A stretch of DNA of 64,000 bases from an uncultured Lachnospiraceae bacterium (GTDB lineage: Bacteria; Bacillota; Clostridia; Lachnospirales; Lachnospiraceae), in assembly GCA_947632515.1 (NCBI GenBank), contig CANRPO010000002.1, forward strand, positions 62,001-126,000, read 5' to 3'. A program made the translations under genes and the position numbers. The notes beneath the pieces were generated by a model, which searched no databases, was not told the DNA's origin, and worked only from the letters and a program-made list of their open reading frames with translations. Shown piece by piece: positions 24,430-30,686 of this stretch; position 1 is the stretch's first letter, and each line of letters opens with the position of its first letter.

Positions 24430-25353
24430 ATGGAGAGAAAAGACGCGAAGGAGCGTCAGACCCTGACGGGCAGGGTTTCGCGCAAGGTAAAGGACGGTAT
24501 GTTCCGCGCACTGTTCAGGGAGGACAAGGAGGGACTTTTACAGCTCTATAATGCCCTGAACGGCACGGACTACACGGACACGGCAGAGCTGGAGATCGTG
24601 ACGATCGAGAACGCGGTCTACATTGTGATGAAGAACGATCTGGCGTTTCTCATAGCGGACGTGCTGAACATGTACGAACACCAGAGCAGCGTGAACCGCA
24701 ACCTTCCCGTGCGTTTCCTGCTCTATCTGGCGGAGGAGTACCAGAGACTGATCGAGCGGATGGAGGAGAGTCTGTACGGCAGACGCCGGATCAGGCTGCC
24801 CGTACCCAGATGTGTGGTCTTCTACAACGGGGAAGAGGAGATGCCGGACAGATGGGAGCTGCGGCTCTCGGATGCCTTTTCGGGAGAGAGGGAGAAGGCG
24901 GATGTGGAATTGCGGGTGCAGGTGTACAACATCAACCTTGGGCACAACAGAGAGCTGATGGAGAAATGCCCGCTCTTAGAAGGATATGCGAAATTCACGG
25001 CTCTGTGCCGTGCATACGCGGCGCGTGGGATGGAGAGACGGGATGCCTATTCCCGCGCGGTGGAATACTGCATAGAGCATGATATATTGAAGACATTTTT
25101 GCAGAGGAACAGGGCGGAGGTGATCGGGATGTTGCTGACAGATTTTGACGCGGAGAAATACGAGAGGACGATCAGAAGAGAAGGGATAGAAACGGGAATA
25201 GAACAGGGGATAGAACAAGGAATAGAGCAAGGCCGTGCGGACAGCGCGCGCCGTATGCTCAGGGCGGGACGGCTGTCCCTTGAGGAGATTGCCGAGTACA
25301 CGGCGCTTTCCGTTGAGGAAGTGCGCAGGCTGGCGGAGCCGGCGACGGTGTGA
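24430..25353 (+). CDS. Rpn-family recombination-promoting nuclease / PD-(D/E)XK transposase-like protein
   Basis: 307 residues from ATG 24430; the upstream in-frame ATG at 24397 lies in the loop of the leader hairpin and is less likely. N-terminus: VKDGMFRALFREDKEGLLQLYNALNG, then acidic VTIENAVYIVMKNDLAFLIADVL and LNMYEHQSS, which fit the PD-(D/E)XK core of Rpn/YhgA-like proteins (Asp and Glu separated by about ten residues with EHQ). The C-terminus has three tandem GIEQG pentapeptides followed by a small helical domain (SLEEIAEYTALSVEEVRRLA). Rpn proteins are DNA endonucleases tied to recombination and phage defence. A 71-bp repeat containing a terminator starts at its stop codon. Confidence 0.82.
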   Translation: MERKDAKERQTLTGRVSRKVKDGMFRALFREDKEGLLQLYNALNGTDYTDTAELEIVTIENAVYIVMKNDLAFLIADVLNMYEHQSSVNRNLPVRFLLYLAEEYQRLIERMEESLYGRRRIRLPVPRCVVFYNGEEEMPDRWELRLSDAFSGEREKADVELRVQVYNINLGHNRELMEKCPLLEGYAKFTALCRAYAARGMERRDAYSRAVEYCIEHDILKTFLQRNRAEVIGMLLTDFDAEKYERTIRREGIETGIEQGIEQGIEQGRADSARRMLRAGRLSLEEIAEYTALSVEEVRRLAEPATV

Positions 25354-25423
25354 CGGCGGATATTCCTGAAAAAACAGACTCATTGTCGATGATGAGACTG
25401 TTTTTTGTATAAAATGAACAAAA
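25353..25423. repeat. 71-bp direct repeat, left copy, containing a terminator
   Basis: Begins ACGGCGGATATTCCTG and ends GAACAAAA; it matches 25970-26040 at 69 of 71 positions. It includes a terminator (AAAAAACAG... / ...CTGTTTTTT, 25369-25406) for the Rpn gene. Together the two copies bracket the small toxin-antitoxin pair. Confidence 0.9.
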
Positions 25424-25686
25424 ATGCGAGTAAGGTAGGGGATACTGTCGGAATAGCACCTATAATGCGGTTTGATCGTATGGTCAGGGCGCATCTCCGC
25501 GCAGGCGGCACGGGGTTGACGGAAATACCGCCTAAAGGCGATATAAAGATGCTGCAGGGGTATAAGGACGGGAAAAAACGCTTGAGAGTTGGTAAATATA
25601 GGATCGTGTTTGAAGAGCGATTAAGCGAAAATATTGAAACACTATTGATTATCAATATCGATTCAAGAGGGGATATATATAAGTAG
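25414..25686 (+). CDS. RelE/ParE-superfamily toxin, N-terminus divergent or truncated
   Basis: The second half is a good RelE/ParE match (GLTEIPPKGDIKMLQGY, KRLRVGKYRIVFEE, LLIINIDSRGDIYK), the C-terminal beta-sheet of ribosome-dependent mRNA interferases. The first 35 or so residues do not resemble the usual first strand and helix, and no ribosome binding site is visible before either the ATG at 25414 or the one at 25465. The gene may be a recombined or decayed toxin whose 5' end was replaced when the module was inserted behind the left 71-bp repeat. The antitoxin follows 26 bp downstream. Confidence 0.6.
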   Translation: MNKNASKVGDTVGIAPIMRFDRMVRAHLRAGGTGLTEIPPKGDIKMLQGYKDGKKRLRVGKYRIVFEERLSENIETLLIINIDSRGDIYK

Positions 25687-25712
25687 AAGTAGATGGGAGA
25701 GGAAAATAAGTC

Positions 25713-25925
25713 ATGAGTGGAGCAGTGAGAGAGGCTGTCAGCCTTATGGAGATTCTGCCGGAAAATGATCAAAACTTTGCACTTGAATTTATAAAAAAAC
25801 TGGTAGTTGCATGGGACCCCGATTATACAAAGCTGACAACGGCGGAACGACAGGAATTGGAAGAAACAGAGAAAGAGATGATAGAACAGGGCACCGTCTC
25901 ACATGATGCCGTAAATTGGGAGTAG
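25713..25925 (+). CDS. Small antitoxin partner of the RelE-like toxin
   Basis: 70 residues, acidic and helical (LPENDQNFALEFIKKLVVAWDPDY...LTTAERQELEETEKE, ending SHDAVNWE). This resembles the small antitoxins paired with RelE-like toxins in Lachnospiraceae (recalled, not searched). The order toxin then antitoxin is the reverse of classical relBE. GGGAGAGGA precedes the ATG. It lies between the two 71-bp repeats. Confidence 0.65.
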   Translation: MSGAVREAVSLMEILPENDQNFALEFIKKLVVAWDPDYTKLTTAERQELEETEKEMIEQGTVSHDAVNWE

Positions 25926-25969
25926 GTCACTTTATTTTTTCGTACAGTGAGCGATTTCTTTATGCAGTA

Positions 25970-26040
25970 ACGGCGGATATTCCTGAAAAAACAGACTCAT
26001 TGTCGATGATGGGCCTGTTTTTTGTATAAAATGAACAAAA
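25970..26040. repeat. 71-bp direct repeat, right copy, containing a terminator
   Basis: Near-identical partner of 25353-25423 at an offset of 617 bp. Its hairpin (AAAAAACAG with CTGTTTTTT) can end transcripts from the toxin-antitoxin pair. Promoter P2 of the pilin begins about 35 bp downstream. Confidence 0.9.
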
Positions 26041-26074
26041 TTGTAAAAAAGTTTGAATAAATTTTGAAAAAAGT

Positions 26075-26103
26075 TTGAATTTATGGCGTATAGATGTTAT
26101 GAT
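26075..26103 (+). promoter_or_regulatory. Pilus promoter P2 (upstream of the major pilin)
   Basis: TTGAAT at 26075-26080, 17-bp spacer, TATGAT at 26098-26103. The spacer differs from P1 by a single base. Upstream, AGTTTGAA occurs twice about 22 bp apart, as also at P3, which suggests a bound activator. The pilin start codon is about 830 bp downstream. Confidence 0.72.
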
Positions 26104-26129
26104 AGTGGTAACAAAGTGTTGGATAATCA

Positions 26130-26138
26130 GGGGGGGGG
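26130..26138 (+). repeat. Tract of nine G in the pilin leader
   Basis: Nine consecutive G directly before the first 346-bp unit and about 20 nt after the expected transcription start of P2. Homopolymers of this length change length readily by slippage. Confidence 0.9.
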
Positions 26139-26483
26139 CGTCCAACGCGGGATCATTGGCCGTCGGTTCGGTCGGAGGGATTTTCTAAATGTTCCGGCAG
26201 AGGAGACGGACGGCGGACGCGACCGCCCTCTACGAGCATCCGTGCTCGTTTCGGGCTTTTCGGGACATCCGTGTCCCGAAATCGCTGAGAACAGAGCGGA
26301 ACATTAAGAAAACCCGCTCCTCCCTCACAATGACGGCGTCATGATCCGCGTTGTCCGCGCCATAGAGCGTTCTTGATGTGGCGGTGTCAACAGTCAGAGG
26401 TTAGTTGGTAGAGCGTTGGCGGCCCGTCGGTGTCAACATAAAGAAGGAAGTTGCCGATATAAAGTGGCAGATTTGAAGGGGAT
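26138..26483 (+). repeat. 346-bp structured unit, copy 1, in the pilin leader
   Basis: Begins GCGTCCAACGCGGGATCATT. It can fold into a long stem (GAGGGA 26175-26180 with TCCCTC 26321-26326; AATGTTCCG 26188-26196 with CGGAACATT 26297-26305) enclosing two hairpins with TCCG loops: CGAGCA/TGCTCG (26233-26248) and TTTCGGGACA/TGTCCCGAAA (26258-26281). UCCG is a UNCG-class stable RNA tetraloop, which favours a function as RNA. The short frames inside it have no ribosome binding site and look like chance. Confidence 0.85.
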
Positions 26484-26827
26484 GCGTCCAACGCGGGATC
26501 ATTGGCCGTCGGTTCGGTCGGAGGGATTTTCTAAATGTTCCGGCAGAGGAGACGGACGGCGGACGCGACCGCCCTCTACGAGCATCCGTGCTCGTTTCGG
26601 GCTTTTCGGGACATCCGTGTCCCGAAATCGCTGAGAACAGAGCGGAACATTAAGAAAACCCGCTCCTCCCTCACAATGACGGCGTCATGATCCGCGTTGT
26701 CCGCGCCATAGAGCGTTCTCGATGTGGCGGTGTCAACAGTCAGAGGTTAGTTGGTGGAGCGTTGGCGGCCTGTCGGTGTCAATATAAAGAAGGAAGTTGC
26801 CGATATAATATAGTGGCAGATTTGAAA
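26484..26827 (+). repeat. 346-bp structured unit, copy 2, in the pilin leader
   Basis: A tandem copy of 26138-26483 with only a handful of substitutions (for example TTGATG to CTCGATG-type and GGTAGAG to GGTGGAG changes) plus a small insertion near its end. All stem-loops are kept. It ends about 110 bp before the pilin start codon. The duplication looks recent. Confidence 0.85.
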
Positions 26828-26938
26828 TTACATAATGAATGAAAAGCCGCAGTGCGTAGGGGGCTGGGCGTTTCAGATAAAGCGGGCGCAATAGGGTGTC
26901 CGCGAACATAAAAATAAAGCAAAGGAGAGAATGTAGAA

Positions 26939-27394
26939 ATGAAAAAAATGAACAACAAAGGTTTTTCACTTGTTGAGTTGATCATCGTTGTTGCTATCAT
27001 GGCAATCCTGATCGTAGTTCTCGCTCCTCAGTACTTGAAGTACGTAGAGAAGAGTAGAGTTTCTGCTGACCAAGCGAGCCTTGAAGGTTACATTGATGCG
27101 ATGCAGGTACTTGCTGCTGATCCGGATATTACACTGGATAGTGGCAATACTTACACTGTAACGAAGGCTGCAAGCGGGGATCAGGTAGCAGTATCAAGTG
27201 ACTTGTCGACGGCATTTGTAGGTCAGGGAATGCTGGAGGCGAGTACGGCTGGCGGTTGCAAAGTGACATCCACAGCATACAAAGCGGCTAAAATCAATCT
27301 TGCATTAAAGTATGATAGTACGAAAAAGATTTGGCAGGTAGTTAAGGTGGACGGCGATGTAGAAGTTTCTGGTCAGCTTAGCACTACTCCGTAA
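26939..27394 (+). CDS. pilA: Type IV major pilin (prepilin)
   Basis: 151 residues with a class III signal: MKKMNNKG, cleavage after Gly8, then FSLVELIIVVAIMAILIVVLAP with Glu13 at mature position +5, the hallmark of type IV pilins. The mature protein (143 residues) continues as the long N-terminal helix (YLKYVEKSRVSADQAS) and a small globular head with a single Cys. AAGGAGAG lies 9 bp before the ATG at 26939. Expressed from P2 through an unusual 830-nt leader. It is the smallest pilin here and the only one with its own transcription unit, so it is taken as the fibre subunit; processed by the peptidase at 29832. Confidence 0.9.
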   Translation: MKKMNNKGFSLVELIIVVAIMAILIVVLAPQYLKYVEKSRVSADQASLEGYIDAMQVLAADPDITLDSGNTYTVTKAASGDQVAVSSDLSTAFVGQGMLEASTAGGCKVTSTAYKAAKINLALKYDSTKKIWQVVKVDGDVEVSGQLSTTP

Positions 27395-27788
27395 GCGCAG
27401 AGTATTATCCACGCTCATGAGTGAAAACCGCTGCCGCTGATGCATCCCGTAACATATGAAATTGAAAGAGTGGTTGCGGATGTATGGCATCCGTCGCTCC
27501 ATAAAAGCTACAGCCGCGTAACATGTTGCGCCTAACGTTTTCACGGCGCGTCAGACGGATCGCTCCGTCAGGCGCACGGCTCACAAGCGGAAAGCCGCCG
27601 TACCCTGACGGGATCGGCAGACGGGTTTTGCGGAGCGCACCGACAGCTTAGCAGTCTCAGAGTGACGGCGTTTCACATGACGGCCCGAAGGAGATTCCTG
27701 GTCTGCTGTTTGGCGGGTGTCGGGGATGCGGCGCTTATACGAAAGATAAAGTCACACAAGATATGTACAAAAGACAAACAACAATATC
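27395..27788. other. Non-coding stretch after the pilin
   Basis: Nearly 400 bp with stop codons in every frame and no ribosome binding site. It holds a hairpin GACGGA-tcgc-TCCGTC at 27554-27569 and a weaker one near 27478-27492. No clear terminator for the pilin transcript is seen before the pseudoknot-capable segment at 27789. Confidence 0.55.
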
Positions 27789-27850
27789 GCACCATATCAG
27801 GCAAACGTCCCCTACGGCTTGCCTGAGGGGGACGAACCTTATATGGTGTG
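27789..27850 (+). ncRNA. Pseudoknot-capable RNA element downstream of the pilin
   Basis: Three nested or crossing helices can form: outer CACCATAT (27790-27797) with ATATGGTG (27841-27848); inner CAGGCAA (27798-27804) with TTGCCTG (27819-27825); and CGTCCCC in the inner loop (27806-27812) with GGGGACG (27828-27834), which crosses the inner helix as an H-type pseudoknot. All three are perfect. It matches no riboswitch family I recognise. Confidence 0.5.
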
Positions 27851-28149
27851 AGGATGACAGCTTGGTTTTAACTTGAATGCAGTCCGCGGGTGCAGCATAC
27901 GCATCCGCGGCCTTTTATATTCTTCGGCCGCCGTTACGTTCCCATCTGATACCTTGCTTTCATGCCTTGCCCTATATCGCCATAATGCCGCGGCATACCA
28001 TATCTCTGCCCATCACTCGCGGCTTCTTTTTTGCCGTATTGCCTCATACTTCATGCCCCAGATCACTATACTGCTGTGGCGACTTTCTCTCTCCGTCTGG
28101 CGCAAAGTCCATACGCGCAGCCATACCGCGCGGACAGCATAAGGACAAG

Positions 28150-28262
28150 CGGACCCTTGGAAAACGCCGGCACTTGGCGAGGTCATGCGCCCACAGCGGC
28201 GCACGAGCCTAGTGCCGCTGCGTTTGGAGCGGAGCGCGAGCGTGTCTGCGGTTCTTATGCTG
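28150..28262 (+). repeat. Dispersed structured repeat, copy C
   Basis: CGGACCCTTGGAAAACGC...GCGTTTGGAGCGGAGCG, as in copy A. Pairs: AAACGC 28162-28167 with GCGTTT 28220-28225; CGGCACT 28168-28174 with AGTGCCG 28211-28217 (perfect); inner hairpin TGCGCC 28186-28191 with GGCGCA 28198-28203. The inner hairpin shares no bases with those of copies A and B, yet is still self-complementary. The rest of 27851-28450 shows no gene. Confidence 0.78.
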
Positions 28263-28449
28263 CCCGCGCGCATTTCCTGCTCACCCGTATTTCCTGTCCG
28301 CCCGCTTCGCTGCTGCCCGTACCTTATCACCGTAGCGCGCCACTCCGCTGTCGGCCTCTTTGACCGATCCAAGGAATATGCGAAATATCGTTCACAATAT
28401 CTAAAAATCCTGTTGCAATCGGCCAGCATCTGTGCTATCATGACAGCAG

Positions 28450-28551
28450 ACATATCCGGGAAGTCTGAAAGTTCTGTATGCAAGTCTGCATTTCTGTTCC
28501 GCAAGAATCCCTTATATGTACAAACAAAACTTCATAAGGGAGGAAAGAAGA
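28450..28551 (+). promoter_or_regulatory. Leader shared by both Rpn genes, with SD-adjacent hairpin (copy 2)
   Basis: CATATCCGGGAAGTCTGAAA, then AATCCCTTATATGTACA and CATAAGGGAGGA, matching the leader at 24330-24429. CCCTTAT 28509-28515 pairs with ATAAGGG 28534-28540, next to the ribosome binding site. Confidence 0.65.
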
Positions 28552-29571
28552 ATGGGAAGAAAAGATCTGCAGAAGAAGAGCTATTTCCATGACGCCGGAC
28601 GGTTCGCCGACCTGATCAACGGCCTGCTGTGCGCGGGAGAACAGGTGGTGGCGGCGTCAGACCTGACGGAGCTGGACAGCCGGACGGGGCAGTTTGACGT
28701 GAGGGCGTATGACGGGAGTGGAAACGACGGCGGCAAGAAAGGCGGCGTTTTGAAAGACCGCCGCCGCGATCTGGTGCGCAGGGCGGCCTTCGGGGTGAAT
28801 TTCATGGTGGTCGGGCTGGAGAATCAGGAGGAGACGGATTACCTGATGCCGTTGCGGTGCATGTCCTATGACACGGCGGAGTATGAGAGACAGGCGGCGC
28901 AGACCGGGAAAGAGGTCAGGAACGGGAGCGGAAACGGAGTTACGAAAGCGGAATTTCTGTCCGGCTTTATGAAGAGCAGCAGGCTTTCGCCCTGCGTGAC
29001 GGTGGTGCTCTACTACGGGGAGGGCTGGGACGGGGCCACATCCCTGCATGAGATCCTGGACTTCCGCGGGATCCCGCCCAAGCTGCAAAGCAAGGTGAAT
29101 GATTATAAAATCTATCTGTGCGAGGTCAGGAAGTTCGGGAATACGGAAGTGTTTCAAACCGACGTGAAACAGGTATTCGACTGCCTGAGGTATGCGGACG
29201 AGCCGGATAAGCTGTATGAGCTTATGAAAAGCGACCCGTCATACCGGGAGATGGAGGCGGACACCTATGACGTGATAGCGGAATATACCGGGACAACGGA
29301 ACTGATGAAGGTGAAGACATACAGCGGGAAGGAGGGCAAGGTAGATATGTGCAGAGCGATAACGGAACTGATAGAGAGAGGCCGCAGGGAAGGCATCGAG
29401 CAGGGTATTGAACGGGGCATCGAGCAAGGCATTGAGCGGGGAATACGGGGCATGGTCGAGACGGTCTGCGAGCTTGGCGGCACGAAGGAAGATGCGGTGC
29501 GCCGCCTGATCGACAAGATGCAGCTGTCCGGCGACGAGGCGGGAAGGTATGTGGGGCAGTATTGGGCGTAG
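28552..29571 (+). CDS. Second Rpn/transposase-like nuclease family protein
   Basis: 339 residues from ATG 28552 (GGAGGAAAGAAG before it). The N-terminal half differs from the first Rpn gene (YFHDAGRFADLINGLLCAGE; VVAASDLTELDS), but the middle (LSPCVTVVLYYGEGWDG, LHEILDF) and the C-terminus with iterated GIEQG/GIERG pentapeptides place it in the same broad Clostridial family. The acidic DxT-ELDS near residue 40 may be part of a nuclease site, but I cannot define a full PD-(D/E)XK motif. Leader and 3' terminator match the layout of the first Rpn gene, so both look like cassettes placed between pilus operons. Confidence 0.7.
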   Translation: MGRKDLQKKSYFHDAGRFADLINGLLCAGEQVVAASDLTELDSRTGQFDVRAYDGSGNDGGKKGGVLKDRRRDLVRRAAFGVNFMVVGLENQEETDYLMPLRCMSYDTAEYERQAAQTGKEVRNGSGNGVTKAEFLSGFMKSSRLSPCVTVVLYYGEGWDGATSLHEILDFRGIPPKLQSKVNDYKIYLCEVRKFGNTEVFQTDVKQVFDCLRYADEPDKLYELMKSDPSYREMEADTYDVIAEYTGTTELMKVKTYSGKEGKVDMCRAITELIERGRREGIEQGIERGIEQGIERGIRGMVETVCELGGTKEDAVRRLIDKMQLSGDEAGRYVGQYWA

Positions 29572-29654
29572 GACGGGAGTTTAACGCAGGAGCCGTCTGC
29601 CGGCAGCGCATGCGGTTTTAATGTTTGTAAAGCCCGTGACGGCGCGAAAAAAGG

Positions 29655-29696
29655 AAAAAAAGACAGATCTGTCAACAAAGATAGGGCTGTCTTTTT
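29655..29696 (+). terminator. Intrinsic terminator after the second Rpn gene
   Basis: AAAAAGACAG (29657-29666) pairs with CTGTCTTTTT (29687-29696); an alternative small hairpin GACAGATCTGTC lies within. The promoter P3 region begins about 35 bp later. Confidence 0.7.
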
Positions 29697-29747
29697 GTGC
29701 ATTATAGACAAAAATGAAAAAAAGTTTGAACAAATTTTGAAAAAAGT

Positions 29748-29776
29748 TTGAATTTACATATCATAAATGATATGAT
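29748..29776 (+). promoter_or_regulatory. Pilus promoter P3 (upstream of pilD)
   Basis: TTGAAT at 29748-29753, 17-bp spacer, TATGAT at 29771-29776. The 40 bp upstream, with the doubled AGTTTGAA, match those of P2 almost base for base; the spacer differs. It drives pilD and probably the whole minor-pilin operon to 47888. Confidence 0.72.
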
Positions 29777-29831
29777 AATAGCAGTATAGTGTCGAAATTA
29801 TAAGGGAAAGTATGCGGTGAAGGGAGCGGCC

Positions 29832-30584
29832 ATGCTGGCGGACATTATTTTTTATGCAATCCTATTCCTCTTCGGGATCGTTATAGGCAGTTTCTTAAAC
29901 GTCTGCATCTACCGCATTCCGAAACATGAAGACATCGTGAAGACCCGTTCGCACTGTATGTCCTGCGGGCACACGCTTAAGTGGTACGATATGTTCCCGC
30001 TGTTCAGCTATCTTTTTCTGCGCGGGCGCTGCCGTTACTGCGGGGCGAAACTCTCCGTCCAGTATCCTCTGATCGAGGCTTTGAACGGAATCTTATATGT
30101 AGGCGTTGTACTTTTACACGGAGTAAACATTGACTCTTTGCTCCTGTGCCTGCTCGCCTCGGCGTTTCTCGTGCTGAGTGTGATCGACTTCAGGACCTAT
30201 GAGATCCCGTTTGGCGTCAATCTTTTCATACTGGCGCTGGGCGCGGTGAGGGCCGCGCTGGACTATCACAATATAGCGGACTATCTGATCGGCCTGTTTG
30301 CCGTCAGCATCGTCCTGGCGGTTCTCTATTACGCGACGAAGGGGCGGGCGATCGGCGGCGGCGACGTGAAGCTGATGGCGGCCTGCGGGCTGTTTCTTGG
30401 CTGGAAACTTGTCATTTTCGCGTTTTTGGCAGGCTGTGTCTTGGGCGCGGTGATCCATGTGATACGCATGAAGGCCAGCGGTCAGGACCATGTGCTGGCC
30501 ATGGGGCCGTACCTGAGCGCGGGGGCGTTTATCGCGGCGCTGTGGGGCGAGCGGCTGATAAGCTGGTATTTGGGGCAGTTTTAG
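29832..30584 (+). CDS. pilD: Type IV prepilin peptidase / N-methyltransferase
   Basis: 250 residues from ATG 29832 (AAGGGAG just upstream); a GTG at 29817 is an alternative. Multi-spanning membrane aspartic protease. N-terminal methylase part with two CxxC pairs (Cys42/Cys45 in CMSCG and Cys67/Cys70 in CRYCG) between membrane segments, then catalytic Asp119 in SVIDFRTYEIP and Asp178 in GGGDVKLM. It removes the leader peptides of the prepilins at 26939, 33291, 37721 and 38298 and methylates the new N-termini. First gene after P3. Confidence 0.95.
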   Translation: MLADIIFYAILFLFGIVIGSFLNVCIYRIPKHEDIVKTRSHCMSCGHTLKWYDMFPLFSYLFLRGRCRYCGAKLSVQYPLIEALNGILYVGVVLLHGVNIDSLLLCLLASAFLVLSVIDFRTYEIPFGVNLFILALGAVRAALDYHNIADYLIGLFAVSIVLAVLYYATKGRAIGGGDVKLMAACGLFLGWKLVIFAFLAGCVLGAVIHVIRMKASGQDHVLAMGPYLSAGAFIAALWGERLISWYLGQF

Positions 30585-30686
30585 AGGAAAACGATTCGGA
30601 GATATAGAGTCAGTTGAAAAAACGGTGATTTCCAAATGGGAATCCGGACACAATACAAAAGGGGTTTTGAAAGGAGAAAGCGATCA

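Noticed and set aside
26400-26440. tRNA-like D-arm word (AGTTGGTAGAGC) in the 346-bp unit
   Set aside because: No acceptor stem, anticodon arm or T-arm can be built around it; resemblance limited to about a dozen bases.
26083-26634. Short frames of 72-74 codons in the pilin leader
   Set aside because: They lie in the structured repeat, lack ribosome binding sites and are partly the same sequence read twice.
26138-26827. CRISPR array or insertion sequence
   Set aside because: Only two long units without spacers, no terminal inverted repeats, and no transposase frame.
27789-27850. c-di-GMP riboswitch
   Set aside because: The conserved words of class I (GGACGCAAAGCC-like) are absent, and the element lies after the pilin, not before it; I could not match class II either.
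27873-28363. Overlapping short frames between the pilin and the second Rpn gene
   Set aside because: Biased composition, no ribosome binding sites, and overlap with the structured repeat at 28150-28262.
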